From Pseudomonas promysalinigenes (GTDB taxonomy: Bacteria > Pseudomonadota > Gammaproteobacteria > Pseudomonadales > Pseudomonadaceae): a stretch of DNA of 64,000 nucleotides. The translations under genes were made by a program, and so were the position numbers. The notes beneath the pieces are model-generated. The model saw only the letters and a list, made by a program, of their open reading frames with translations. It made no database searches and had not been told where the DNA came from. The stretch is from positions 4,092,001 through 4,156,000 of the forward strand of contig NZ_CP077094.1 in the NCBI RefSeq assembly GCF_014269025.2, given 5' to 3'. Shown piece by piece: positions 1-8,689 of this stretch (position 1 is its first letter; every line of letters begins with the position of its first letter).

Positions 1-323
1 TGGCAGAAACGGCAAAACGGGTATGCGTGATGTATGCCGGCCAGGCCGTGGAAGTGGGCCAGGTGCCGGAATTGTTCGAAGTACCCGCCCACCCTTACAG
101 TGAAGCGCTGCTGGCGGCGATCCCCGAGCACAGCATCGGTGCCGAGCGCCTGGCTACCTTGCCGGGCATCGTCCCTGGTCGCTACGACCGCCCCGCTGGC
201 TGCCTGCTGTCGCCGCGCTGCCCGTACGTGCAGGACAATTGCCGGCGCCAGCGCCCTGCCCTCGAGCCGCAGGCCCATAGCTTGGTGCGTTGCTTCTATC
301 CGCTGAACCAGGAGGTGGCGTGA
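1..323 (+). CDS. dppD: dipeptide ABC transporter ATP-binding protein, C-terminal part (5' end outside window)
   Basis: The reading frame is open from base 3 to the TGA at 321-323, so this is the last ~106 codons of a gene that starts before the window. The visible part has the end of the ATPase fold ([13 protein letters not shown]) and the oligopeptide/dipeptide-transporter C-terminal domain with its cysteine cluster ([14 protein letters not shown]), which in related proteins binds an iron-sulfur cluster. It would energise dipeptide import at the inner membrane together with the next gene, whose ATG overlaps this stop (TGATG). Oligopeptide OppD is the alternative; the partial sequence does not fix the substrate. 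Confidence 0.85.
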   Translation, partial: AETAKRVCVMYAGQAVEVGQVPELFEVPAHPYSEALLAAIPEHSIGAERLATLPGIVPGRYDRPAGCLLSPRCPYVQDNCRRQRPALEPQAHSLVRCFYPLNQEVA

Positions 324-1291
324 TGGCCGTCGTTCTCACTGCCCGGGACCTGACCCGGCACTATGAAGTTTCCCGCGGGCTGTTCAAGGGCCGTGCCCTG
401 GTGCGCGCGCTCAATGGCGTGTCGTTCGAGCTGGAAGCAGGCAAGACCCTGGCCGTGGTCGGAGAGTCGGGCTGTGGCAAGTCCACCCTGGCCCGAGCCC
501 TGACACTCATCGAGGAGCCTTCTTCGGGCTCGCTGCAAATTGATGGCACCGAGGTGAACGGCGCCAGCAAGGCTGAACGCAAACAGCTGCGCCGTGATGT
601 GCAGATGGTATTCCAAAGCCCCTACGCCTCGCTCAACCCACGCCAGAAGATCGGTGACCAACTGGCCGAGCCGCTGCTGATCAACACCTCCCTGAGCAAA
701 GCCGAACGGCGCGATAAAGTGCAAAAGATGATGGAGCAGGTGGGGCTGCGTCCTGAGCACTATCAGCGATACCCGCACATGTTCTCAGGGGGCCAGCGCC
801 AGCGCATCGCGTTGGCCCGGGCAATGATGCTGCAGCCCAAGGTGCTGGTGGCCGACGAGCCGACGTCGGCGCTGGACGTGTCGATCCAGGCCCAGGTGCT
901 GAACCTGTTCATGGACTTGCAGAAGGAGTTCAATACCGCCTACGTGTTCATCTCGCACAACTTGGCGGTGGTGCGACACGTGGCCGATCAGGTGCTGGTG
1001 ATGTACCTGGGGCGCCCGGCGGAAATGGGGCCCAAGGCGGATATCTACGACAAGCCGCTGCACCCGTATACCCAGGCGCTGCTGTCGGCGACGCCGGCGA
1101 TCCACCCGGACCCGCTCAAGCCGAAGATACGCATAGCGGGAGAATTGCCCAACCCGCTGAGCCCGCCCGACGGCTGTGCTTTCCACAAACGCTGCCCTTA
1201 CGCCACCGAACGCTGTGCCACTGAGGTGCCTGCGCTGCGGCAGGTGGGCACGCGATCGGTGGCTTGCCATTATGCGGAGCAGTTTCTTTAG
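323..1291 (+). CDS. dppF: dipeptide ABC transporter ATP-binding protein
   Basis: A 322-residue ATPase of the dipeptide/oligopeptide importer family, partner of the preceding ATPase in the cytoplasmic motor. Walker A GESGCGKST is at residues 48-56, the ABC signature FSGGQRQR near 154, Walker B VLVADEP at 174-180 and the switch His at 212. The C-terminal dipeptide-transporter domain carries a cysteine pattern (CAFHKRCPYATERC). I chose the ATG at 323 over an in-frame upstream start because GGAGG lies at 311-315 and the ATG overlaps the upstream stop, a sign of translational coupling. A strong hairpin terminator follows, so this is the last gene of the operon. Confidence 0.92.
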   Translation: MAVVLTARDLTRHYEVSRGLFKGRALVRALNGVSFELEAGKTLAVVGESGCGKSTLARALTLIEEPSSGSLQIDGTEVNGASKAERKQLRRDVQMVFQSPYASLNPRQKIGDQLAEPLLINTSLSKAERRDKVQKMMEQVGLRPEHYQRYPHMFSGGQRQRIALARAMMLQPKVLVADEPTSALDVSIQAQVLNLFMDLQKEFNTAYVFISHNLAVVRHVADQVLVMYLGRPAEMGPKADIYDKPLHPYTQALLSATPAIHPDPLKPKIRIAGELPNPLSPPDGCAFHKRCPYATERCATEVPALRQVGTRSVACHYAEQFL

Positions 1292-1304
1292 TGCGTAACC
1301 ATTG

Positions 1305-1330
1305 AAAAGGGCCGCTAAGCGGCCCTTTTT
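1305..1330 (+). terminator. Rho-independent terminator after dppF
   Basis: GGGCCGC, a TAA loop and GCGGCCC are followed by a T run and preceded by an A run. The near-symmetry means it could also stop transcripts arriving on the minus strand from the small membrane gene. Confidence 0.9.
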
Positions 1331-1332
1331 AT

Positions 1333-1407
1333 TTAGTGCATGAAGATCGCAATAAGGATGATGACCGGAATAGGTACACCAAGCATCCATAGCAGTATCG
1401 AGCGCAT
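1333..1407 (-). CDS. 24-residue hydrophobic membrane peptide
   Basis: A 25-codon frame reads MRSILLWMLGVPIPVIILIA followed by IFMH and a TAA. It has a textbook ribosome site (AAGGAG, 8 bases before the ATG). The peptide is one short transmembrane helix with a positively charged N-terminus and a VPIP kink. It sits 15 bases downstream of the end of the larger membrane protein gene on the same strand, so the two are probably cotranscribed. I know no function; a small membrane partner or stress peptide is possible. Confidence 0.65.
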   Translation of the reverse strand: MRSILLWMLGVPIPVIILIAIFMH

Positions 1408-1422
1408 GTCAGTTCTCCTTGC

Positions 1423-2322
1423 TTATCGTTGAATGGTGCGATGAGCGACGTATTCGCCTTCCATCCACTGCACGTGATCACGGCGACGGCCGCCATAAAG
1501 GGCTGCCAGGCTGGCGAAGAACGCCCCGCACAGCAGTGCTACGAAGGTCCACAGGGCGGTCCAGGCGGCAACTTTGGCAGCGGTATCTGCCGCTTGCTTG
1601 GCCTTCATTTTGAGCTCTTGCACCTGAGCGATCACCTGGTCCACACGTGCCTCAGCTTCCGGCTGAGTAAGGCGAGTACGCTGAGCTACCAATTGAGCAA
1701 GGTAGGTGCGGTCTTCTGGGGTCAGAGCACCGTCACCGGCCACGCCTTTGGCCAGAATGCGGGCGGCCACGCCATTGGCGGCGTCTTCGCTGACTGGCGC
1801 AGGGCCGTCACCGCGGAACAGGCTGTCGACGAAGTAGCCCATCGAATCTTTGTCAGCATTGGCAGCGGCGGCGCCACCTGCGGCAGCGGTCATGCCTACC
1901 GCTTGGGAGGCAGCACTGGCACCAGCACCCACCAGATTACCGGCGGTACCCAGTACCAACATCGCAGCTACCAGCGTCGAGACTGCCCAGGCCAGAAAAC
2001 CATGTGCCGTGTCGCGGAAGTACACTTCATCGCCATGCAGGTTCGCCCACTTGGCCCGCAGACGCCCCGCCATGTAGCCACCAAGGCCAGAGGCGATGAT
2101 CTGCGTCAGCAGCAACCAGACAATCGTAGAGATGCCCAATGCTTTGGCGCTGGCACCTTCGTCGGCCCAGGGTGAAGTGGCTGCAAAGCCCAGCCCCGCA
2201 CCCAGTACAACCAGGATCAGGGACAACGCGGCGGCAGCAGCAGCGCCTGCGAAAATCGCAGCCCAGGAAACACCTGAGCGGCTTTGCGTATCGACAACTG
2301 AGTAATCGGCAGAGGGGATCAT
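1423..2322 (-). CDS. multi-spanning membrane protein of unknown function
   Basis: A 299-residue protein with four predicted membrane segments, roughly residues 18-48, 62-86, 107-127 and 250-276. Between helices 3 and 4 lies a long Ala/Gly-rich, then charged helical region (about 150-248), probably extramembrane. Gly/Ala-rich helices suggest tight packing. Pseudomonas relatives are, I believe, often labelled 'PhnA-like', but nothing here resembles phosphonoacetate hydrolase. I chose the start MIPSADYSVV at 2322; an upstream in-frame start at 2361 would add 13 residues. It precedes the 24-residue membrane peptide on the same strand. Confidence 0.8.
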   Translation of the reverse strand: MIPSADYSVVDTQSRSGVSWAAIFAGAAAAAALSLILVVLGAGLGFAATSPWADEGASAKALGISTIVWLLLTQIIASGLGGYMAGRLRAKWANLHGDEVYFRDTAHGFLAWAVSTLVAAMLVLGTAGNLVGAGASAASQAVGMTAAAGGAAAANADKDSMGYFVDSLFRGDGPAPVSEDAANGVAARILAKGVAGDGALTPEDRTYLAQLVAQRTRLTQPEAEARVDQVIAQVQELKMKAKQAADTAAKVAAWTALWTFVALLCGAFFASLAALYGGRRRDHVQWMEGEYVAHRTIQR

Positions 2323-2536
2323 GATGTGGTCGCCTATGTATGTTGTTAGCGAGAATTCCATTCGCGCAATAACAGTTGCAGGCGCTGTGCCACTCTTTAC
2401 AAAAAGTTACCGCCTTTAAAATCAATAAGTTATAAAAACCTGTGAATAATTGACCGTGCAAAATGCGCGAGTGGGTGTTCGGCATCAGGTGTTCTGCAAT
2501 ATTCTGGCGGCGATACAGGCAAGGCATGAACGGCCG

Positions 2537-3337
2537 ATGACACTTCAAGATGGCCCCACCCAGACCCCTATCACCGCCGAGATCGTGCTGCGCTACCACC
2601 TGTGCTGGAAGCATCGCGACCTGGAAGGTGTGCTCGCGCTGTATCACCCTGACGTCCAGTACCACGACTTTTTTCAGAACCGTGTACTGGGGTATCGCGA
2701 GCTGCGTGACTATGTGCGCGCCAGCCTGCCACACGAAGCCGGCGAAGACATCGTCCATAGCGACCGCATTCGTGTGGACGGTTGCACTGCCTTCATTCAG
2801 TACCAGGTCACGGTGCAGGGCGGCGATGGCCTGGTGGCGTTTCAGTCCAGCGAGGCGATCACCGTCAAGGATGGGTTGATCTGGCAGGTAAATGAATACG
2901 CCACTCTGGTACGTCAGCACGGCAACGGCCCGGCCAGCTGCGGCCCTCGCCCAGCCACTAGCCGCCTGGGGCTCTCGCCCCGTCAGTTGTCGACCATGGC
3001 CCAAGACCTGGAGCACTACTTCCAGCGCCAACGCCCTTACCTTGACCCAGAGCTGGACCTGCAACAAGTCGCCGATGCCAGCGGCTACAGCCGCAACCAG
3101 ATCTCGTACTTGCTCAATCAGGTGCTGGGGCAAAGCTTCTACCGCTACGTCAACCAGGCACGCCTGCAGCATCTGATGGCGCGCTTGAATGAGGGCAGCG
3201 CCGTGGCGACCATCGACGAGCTGGCGTTCAATGCCGGTTTCAATTCGCTTTCGGCATTCTATAAATGCTTCCGCGAACACACAGGCCTCACCCCAAAAGC
3301 TTACTTGAAGCAAAATTCTCTGCGTGCACGCACGTAA
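2537..3337 (+). CDS. AraC-family regulator with N-terminal SnoaL-like domain
   Basis: A 266-residue protein. Residues ~13-126 look like a SnoaL/NTF2-like alpha-beta barrel (HxDLEGVLALYHPDVQYHD), a fold that often binds small ligands or acts as an isomerase. Residues ~170-260 are a double helix-turn-helix AraC DNA-binding domain (LDLQQVADASGYSRNQIS; AFNAGFNSLSAFYKCFREHTG; LTPKAYL). The fusion suggests a ligand-sensing activator. It lies 62 bases upstream of the oxidase-cupin-PotF genes in the same direction, so those are its most likely targets, though autoregulation is possible. The start at 2537 is preceded only by a weak AAGG; an alternative TTG lies at 2450. Confidence 0.85.
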   Translation: MTLQDGPTQTPITAEIVLRYHLCWKHRDLEGVLALYHPDVQYHDFFQNRVLGYRELRDYVRASLPHEAGEDIVHSDRIRVDGCTAFIQYQVTVQGGDGLVAFQSSEAITVKDGLIWQVNEYATLVRQHGNGPASCGPRPATSRLGLSPRQLSTMAQDLEHYFQRQRPYLDPELDLQQVADASGYSRNQISYLLNQVLGQSFYRYVNQARLQHLMARLNEGSAVATIDELAFNAGFNSLSAFYKCFREHTGLTPKAYLKQNSLRART

Positions 3338-3399
3338 GACAGGCGCCAGCCGCCCCTACTAGCATCGCCACAGACTTGTACGAATGTGGAGCAAAACCG

Positions 3400-4806
3400 A
3401 TGCAATCGCTGCGCACGCTCAGCCTGTGGATGGACCAGCTTGACGAGCCTTTGTGCGCGCGCCCGGCCCTGCGCCAGGACCTGGATGTAGATGTTTGCAT
3501 CATCGGTGCCGGCTACACCGGCCTGTGGACCGCCTACTATCTCAAACGCCAGGCCCCGCACCTGAACATTGCCGTGATCGAAGCCAACATTGCAGGTTTC
3601 GGCGCCTCGGGGCGCAATGGCGGCTGGCTGATGGGCAATTTGCTCGGCGAAGACCGCTTGCTGGGTACCGTCTCGGCGCAGCATCGCCGCGCCAGCATCG
3701 ATTTGCTCCACGGCATCCCCGATGAAGTACACAGCGTGCTGCAGCGCGAAGGCATCGACTGCGATTACCGCAAAGCTGGGGTGCTGTACTGTGCAGCGCG
3801 CTACCCTGAGCAGGAGCGCAGCCTGCGTGCCTACCTCGATGACCTGTATCGCCAAGGCATGACCGAGCAAGACTACTGCTGGCTACGCCCTGAGCAGTTG
3901 GACGCGCAACTGCGTATCAGCAATGCCTACGGCGCTATCTACAGCCCGCATACCGCGACCATTCAACCGGCCAAGCTGGTGCGTGGCCTGGCCCGGGCCG
4001 TGGAAAGGCTCGGGGTGACGATCTACGAGAACACCCCGGCCATTGACTGGCAGCCGGGTGAAGTTCGCTCGCACTTGGCCCGCATCCGCTGCCAGTGGGT
4101 GGTGCCGGCGGTCGAAGGGTACGCCGCCAGCCTGCCGCCGCTAGGCAAACACCAGTTGCCGGTGCAGAGCCTGCTGGTGGCCACAGAACCCCTACCAGAA
4201 TCCATTTGGGAACAGATCGGCCTGGCCCAGGGGCAGGCTTTCAGCGAGAGCAGCCGCCAAGTGACCTACGGCCAGCGCACCGCCGACAATCGCCTGGTGT
4301 TTGGCGCTCGGGGTGGCTACCGCTTTGGCGGCCGCCTGCGGGAGAATTTCAACCTCCAGCCAGATGAAATCGAACTGCGTCGTTATCTGTTCGGTGAGCT
4401 GTTCCCACAACTACGGCACGTGCGCATCACCCATACCTGGGGCGGCAACCTGGGCATGGCGCGGCGTTTTCATCCGCACATGTTGTGCGATCGCCAGCGC
4501 GGCATCGCCTTGTCAGGCGGCTATGGCGGCGAAGGGGTCGGCGCCACCAACCTCGGTGGCCGCACCCTGGCGGCTTTGATCCTCAATCAGCATAACCAAC
4601 TGACTGCCCAGCCCTGGGTGCTCGACAACCGCCCGCTGTCCAGCTTGGCCAGCTGGCCGCCCGAGCCCTGTCGCTGGCTGGGGTACAACGCGATCATCAA
4701 AAGCTTCGTCCACGAGGATCGGACCCTCGCCAACCCCGCCAGCGCGCCTTGGAGGCGGCGCCTGGCCAGCTCGCTCGCGGACTTCATGGAAGGCTTCATG
4801 CACTGA
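3400..4806 (+). CDS. FAD-dependent oxidoreductase (DAO family, PuuB-like)
   Basis: A 468-residue flavoprotein of the D-amino-acid-oxidase fold. The FAD-binding Rossmann motif is near the N-terminus (CIIGAGYTGLWTAYYL, ~28-43), followed by GFGASGRNGGW, typical of the PuuB/OrdL-type oxidases that oxidise amines or gamma-glutamyl-amines to aldehyde, ammonia and peroxide. The C-terminal half has the conserved GGNLGMARRF and LSGGYGGEGVGATN FAD contacts. The start is the ATG with GGAG 8 bases upstream; an upstream in-frame extension would overlap the regulator. The cupin and a polyamine-type binding protein follow, supporting an amine substrate. The exact substrate is unknown. Confidence 0.87.
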   Translation: MQSLRTLSLWMDQLDEPLCARPALRQDLDVDVCIIGAGYTGLWTAYYLKRQAPHLNIAVIEANIAGFGASGRNGGWLMGNLLGEDRLLGTVSAQHRRASIDLLHGIPDEVHSVLQREGIDCDYRKAGVLYCAARYPEQERSLRAYLDDLYRQGMTEQDYCWLRPEQLDAQLRISNAYGAIYSPHTATIQPAKLVRGLARAVERLGVTIYENTPAIDWQPGEVRSHLARIRCQWVVPAVEGYAASLPPLGKHQLPVQSLLVATEPLPESIWEQIGLAQGQAFSESSRQVTYGQRTADNRLVFGARGGYRFGGRLRENFNLQPDEIELRRYLFGELFPQLRHVRITHTWGGNLGMARRFHPHMLCDRQRGIALSGGYGGEGVGATNLGGRTLAALILNQHNQLTAQPWVLDNRPLSSLASWPPEPCRWLGYNAIIKSFVHEDRTLANPASAPWRRRLASSLADFMEGFMH

Positions 4807-4837
4807 CTACCCTTTCTCGACACAGGATCCACCGGTC

Positions 4838-5179
4838 ATGAGCATCACCCAGTTCAAACACACAGACAGTGCCGTGCTCGAAAGCTGCAACCCCGTTGCG
4901 GTGCCGCTTGGCGACACCGTGGCCGTGACATCGGTCACCTGCGTGGAACGCAGCGACGGCGTGGAAACCGGCATCTGGGAGTGCACCCCAGGGCGCTGGC
5001 GTCGGCAGATCGTGCAACAGGAGTTCTGCCACTTCATCAAAGGCCGCTGCACCTTCACCCCAGACGGTGGCGAGCCCCTGGTCATAGAAGCCGGAGATGC
5101 ACTGATGCTACCGGCCAACAGCACTGGCACCTGGGATATCCAGGAGACCGTGCGCAAGACCTACGTCCTGATTTTCTGA
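4838..5179 (+). CDS. cupin-domain protein (DUF861-type)
   Basis: A 113-residue single-domain cupin. Beta-strand motifs typical of the ureidoglycine-aminohydrolase-like cupins are visible: ETGIWECTPGRWRR, EFCHFIKGRCTFTPDGGE and GDALMLPANSTGTWDI. Such proteins often partner DAO-type amine oxidases in Pseudomonas operons, but their reaction is rarely known. It lies 31 bases after the oxidase and 51 bases before the binding-protein gene, consistent with one transcript. The canonical metal-binding histidines of dioxygenase cupins are largely absent (a single His in EFCHF), so a binding or stabilising role is as likely as catalysis. Confidence 0.85.
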   Translation: MSITQFKHTDSAVLESCNPVAVPLGDTVAVTSVTCVERSDGVETGIWECTPGRWRRQIVQQEFCHFIKGRCTFTPDGGEPLVIEAGDALMLPANSTGTWDIQETVRKTYVLIF

Positions 5180-5230
5180 TCCGCTGATCGCCTGCCTTCG
5201 ATAACAACAGACAAAGCAAGGTAACCCGAT

Positions 5231-6310
5231 ATGCGTACGCTTCTGATCGCCCCACTGATGCTGGCCGCCAGCGTGGCCAGTGCCGCCGAAACCGTGAAGA
5301 TCTACAACTGGTCCAGCTACGTGGCGCCCGATACGTTGAAGAACTTCCAACAAGCCACTGGCATCGTGCCAACTTATGACGTCTACGACAGCAACGAAAC
5401 CCTCGACGGCAAGCTGATGACCGGCAACTCCGGCTACGATGTGGTATTCCCCTCCAACCACTTCATGGCCCGGCAGATCCAAGGCAAAGCGCTCAAGCGC
5501 CTGGACAAGTCGCAGCTGCCCAACTGGCAGAACCTCAACCCGGTGCTGCTCAAGGCGCTGGAGGGCAATGACCCTGGCAATCAGTATGGTTTTCCGTACC
5601 TGTGGGGCAGCACCGGCATTGGCTACAACATCGACAAGGTCAAGGCTGTGCTGGGCGACAACGCCCCAGTGGATTCCTGGGACCTGATCTTCAAGCCTGA
5701 GTACATGAGCAAGCTTAAAAGCTGTGGTGTAGCGGTGCTGGACAATGGCCCTGAACTGCTGCCGATCGCCCTTCACTACCTTGGGCTGCCGCACCATAGC
5801 AAGAACCCGGCCGACTATGACAAAGCCAAGGCGCTGCTGATGCAGGTGCGACCCTATATCAGCTATTTCCACTCGTCCAAATACACAGGCGACCTGGCAA
5901 ATGGCGATATCTGCGTGGTGGTGGGTTTCTCGGGCGATGTGCTGCAGGCCAAGAACCGCGCCGAAGAGGCGAAGAACGGGGTGAAGGTGGGTTACTCGAT
6001 CCCTAAGGAGGGTGCGCCCATGTGGTTCGACATGGTCGCCATGCCGGCCGATGCCCCGGATGAGAAGGCGGGGTACGCCTACATGAATTACCTGTTGCAG
6101 CCGCAAGTGATGGCCAACATCAGTAACTACGTGCAGTACGCCAACGGCAACCTCAAGGCCGATGGCCTGGTGGACCCGGCGATGAAGGGCAATAGCATGA
6201 TCTACCCGAGTGAGGAGGTGATGGGCAAGCTGTATGCCCTTGAGGCGATGCCAGCGAAGATCGACCGCATTCGCACGCGGATCTGGGCCAGCATCAAGGC
6301 TGGTAACTGA
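5231..6310 (+). CDS. polyamine-type ABC transporter periplasmic binding protein (PotF/SpuD family)
   Basis: A 359-residue protein with a signal peptide cut near residue 18 (ASVASA|AETVKIYNWSSY). The mature N-terminus is the family hallmark KIYNWSSYVAPDTL; further family features are GYDVVFPSNHFMARQ, PYLWGSTGIGYN and the C-terminal YPSEEVM. PotF/SpuD-type proteins bind putrescine, spermidine or related amines in the periplasm. No permease or ATPase gene is adjacent, so it must dock on a transporter encoded elsewhere, or act as a sensor. It ends the regulator-oxidase-cupin unit and suggests that the unit handles a polyamine-like amine. Confidence 0.88.
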   Translation: MRTLLIAPLMLAASVASAAETVKIYNWSSYVAPDTLKNFQQATGIVPTYDVYDSNETLDGKLMTGNSGYDVVFPSNHFMARQIQGKALKRLDKSQLPNWQNLNPVLLKALEGNDPGNQYGFPYLWGSTGIGYNIDKVKAVLGDNAPVDSWDLIFKPEYMSKLKSCGVAVLDNGPELLPIALHYLGLPHHSKNPADYDKAKALLMQVRPYISYFHSSKYTGDLANGDICVVVGFSGDVLQAKNRAEEAKNGVKVGYSIPKEGAPMWFDMVAMPADAPDEKAGYAYMNYLLQPQVMANISNYVQYANGNLKADGLVDPAMKGNSMIYPSEEVMGKLYALEAMPAKIDRIRTRIWASIKAGN

Positions 6311-6339
6311 TCAACTTTAGGAAACTGGTCATCAGTGGG

Positions 6340-6397
6340 GCGGGTTAACCTGCAAATGCGTCGGTGAGTTCACCCTCGCAATTGCAGGTTGACCCGC
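6340..6397. repeat. large inverted repeat between convergent genes (REP-like)
   Basis: A 16-base arm beginning GCGGGTTAACCTG (6340-6355) is matched by its reverse complement at 6382-6397 with one mismatch, around a 26-base loop. It lies between the convergent binding-protein gene and prfC. GCGGGTTAACC resembles the local REP core. It could end transcription from both sides, but no strong T run follows. Confidence 0.6.
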
Positions 6398-6428
6398 GCC
6401 TACAGCGGGTCTGGATAGACCTTGGTAA

Positions 6429-8012
6429 TCAGTGGTGCTCGCGGGTCGCGCGGAACTTGATGTCTGGCCAGCGCTCTTCCATCAGCGACAGGTTGACGCG
6501 GGTCGGCGCCAGATAGGTCAGGTGGCCGCCACCATCGATGGCCAGGTTTTCCATGGCCTTGTTCTGGAATTCCTCAAGCTTCTTCTTATCATCGCAAGCG
6601 ATCCAGCGGGCCGACCACACGGTGATCGGCTCGTAGGCGCATTCAACCTTGTACTCTTCCTTCAGGCGGCTGGCGACCACGTCGAACTGCAGCACACCGA
6701 CTGCACCGAGAATGATGTCGTTGCTGCGCTCGGGGAAGAACACCTGGGTCGCGCCCTCTTCCGCCAACTGTTGCAAGCCCTGACGCAGCTGTTTGGATTT
6801 CAGAGGGTCCTTCAGGCGCACCCGGCGGAACAGCTCTGGGGCGAAGTGAGGGATGCCGGTGAAGCCCAGCGCTTCGCCTTCGGTGAACGTATCGCCAATC
6901 TGAATGGTGCCGTGGTTGTGCAGGCCAATGATGTCGCCGGCGTAGGCCTCTTCCAGTTGCTCACGCTCGGAGCTGAAGAAGGTCAGTGCATCGCCGATGC
7001 GCAGGTCTTTGTTCAGACGTACATGGCGCATCTTCATGCCCTTCTCGTACTTGCCCGAGCAAATGCGCATGAAGGCGATGCGGTCGCGGTGCTTGGGGTC
7101 CATGTTCGCCTGGATCTTGAACACGAAACCTGTGAACTTCTCTTCAACGGGCTCGACGGTGCGCTCATGGGCGACACGACCCAACGGGCGAGGCGCCCAA
7201 TCGACTACAGCGTCCAGCACATGGTCGACACCGAAGTTACCCAATGCCGTACCGAAGAATACCGGGGTCAGCTGGCCGTCGATGAACTCTTGCTGGTTGA
7301 ACTCGTGGCAGGCTCCCTGCACCAGCTCCAGTTGTTCGACGAACGATTCGTACTGATCGCCCAGGTGCGCGCGGGCCTCGTCGGAGTCCAGCTTCTCGAT
7401 GATCTTGGCTTCGGTACGTTCATGGCCATGGCCTGGGGTGTAGACCACGATGTAGTCCCCGGTCAGGTGATACACGCCTTTGAAGTCGCGGTAGCAGCCG
7501 ATAGGCCAGGTGATCGGCGCGGCCTTGATCTTAAGAACCGCCTCGATCTCGTCGAGCAGTTCGATCGGGTCACGGATGTCCCGGTCGAGTTTGTTGATGA
7601 AGCTGACGATCGGCGTGTCGCGCAGGCGGCAAACGTCCATCAGGGCAATGGTTCGTGGCTCAACCCCTTTACCACCGTCGAGCACCATCAGTGCCGAGTC
7701 CACTGCAGTCAGGGTGCGGTAGGTGTCCTCGGAGAAGTCTTCGTGGCCGGGGGTGTCGAGCAGGTTGATCATGTGCTCGCGGTACGGGAACTGCATCACC
7801 GAGGTGGTGATGGAGATGCCGCGCTGTTTCTCCATTTCCATCCAGTCGGAAGTGGCGTGGCGGTCGGACTTGCGCGACTTCACGGTACCGGCGACGGCAA
7901 TGGCCTTGCCCATCAGCAGCAGCTTCTCGGTGATGGTGGTCTTACCGGCGTCGGGGTGGGAAATGATTGCGAAAGTGCGGCGCTTCGCGACTTCGGCGGC
8001 CTGGTTGGTCAT
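6429..8012 (-). CDS. prfC: peptide chain release factor 3
   Basis: A 527-residue translational GTPase, the usual RF3 length. It recycles RF1/RF2 from the ribosome after termination. The G domain has the P-loop SHPDAGKTT just after the N-terminus, switch region [17 protein letters not shown] and NKLD; beta-barrel and C-terminal domains follow. The start [12 protein letters not shown] is chosen because it gives the family length; an in-frame start 23 codons upstream has no family support. It stands alone, with the unknown 189-residue gene upstream on the same strand after a 107-base gap. Confidence 0.97.
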   Translation of the reverse strand: MTNQAAEVAKRRTFAIISHPDAGKTTITEKLLLMGKAIAVAGTVKSRKSDRHATSDWMEMEKQRGISITTSVMQFPYREHMINLLDTPGHEDFSEDTYRTLTAVDSALMVLDGGKGVEPRTIALMDVCRLRDTPIVSFINKLDRDIRDPIELLDEIEAVLKIKAAPITWPIGCYRDFKGVYHLTGDYIVVYTPGHGHERTEAKIIEKLDSDEARAHLGDQYESFVEQLELVQGACHEFNQQEFIDGQLTPVFFGTALGNFGVDHVLDAVVDWAPRPLGRVAHERTVEPVEEKFTGFVFKIQANMDPKHRDRIAFMRICSGKYEKGMKMRHVRLNKDLRIGDALTFFSSEREQLEEAYAGDIIGLHNHGTIQIGDTFTEGEALGFTGIPHFAPELFRRVRLKDPLKSKQLRQGLQQLAEEGATQVFFPERSNDIILGAVGVLQFDVVASRLKEEYKVECAYEPITVWSARWIACDDKKKLEEFQNKAMENLAIDGGGHLTYLAPTRVNLSLMEERWPDIKFRATREHH

Positions 8013-8119
8013 GGGAAATCGCCTGACTGAGGATCGAAAAGGGGCAGTATCATACCCGAATCCGCAGGCAGACCAAAGCACCGGCGCGCCGCCTGTTGAG
8101 GCGACACACCGGTTGCGGA

Positions 8120-8689
8120 TCAGTGGTCGTCCAGCAACTCTTCACCGATGTCGGTGATTTCAAGCCGCAGGTCCAGCACCGGCCCACCGTGGGAAACCGC
8201 GTACGCCATCCACTGGTCAGCCACCTCGGTACGGCCGTAGCCACAAAGGGCAAGGTTGGTTGGCGTCCAGATCTGCGCTTCGATGTGCTGGCCTGGCGCC
8301 AAGTCATCGCCAACACTGACGAATTCATCATCCTGCAGGGTCATGACGCTCCACAGGCGGTCAGTGGCGGTTGGCTCCTTGTAGAGCTTCGCGTAGCCGT
8401 TATTGGTCAGTTCAAGGTTGCGCACCTTGGTGTTGAAATCCCGCCCGGTGCGACGGCTCCACGACTGAATGTCGTAGTAACGCATGCCGTGCTCATCTTC
8501 CATGCAGCGAAACCAAAGGCGATGCGGCTCACGCCCCGCCACAGGCGTGATGATCATGTAGTCGTCGGCCGTGAAGGCAGCTCGTCCATCCTTTTCGGCC
8601 AATTTGGCGAAATTCAGATACCCCTCAAGCGTCGGGGTGATAGAGGCGACATGCGCCACGAACGATCGGTCATACACATGATTGAACAT
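8120..8689 (-). CDS. hypothetical protein, 189 residues
   Basis: A soluble 189-residue protein with no signal peptide or membrane segment, starting [16 protein letters not shown] after AGGAG 8 bases upstream. It is rich in aromatic and acidic residues ([23 protein letters not shown]; acidic end EELLDDH). I do not recognise the family. Codon use and the ribosome site make it a real gene. In-frame extension upstream to 8938 reads through low-complexity non-coding sequence and is rejected. The 363-base region upstream is discussed separately. Confidence 0.75.
   Translation of the reverse strand: MFNHVYDRSFVAHVASITPTLEGYLNFAKLAEKDGRAAFTADDYMIITPVAGREPHRLWFRCMEDEHGMRYYDIQSWSRRTGRDFNTKVRNLELTNNGYAKLYKEPTATDRLWSVMTLQDDEFVSVGDDLAPGQHIEAQIWTPTNLALCGYGRTEVADQWMAYAVSHGGPVLDLRLEITDIGEELLDDH

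Noticed and set aside
6432..8030. 532-codon open frame antisense to prfC
   Set aside because: Shadow of prfC, spanning almost exactly the same bases, with no domain.
8080..8120. Possible terminator between the unknown gene and prfC
   Set aside because: Complementary bits (GGCGCGCC, CCGGTT) are short and no T run follows.
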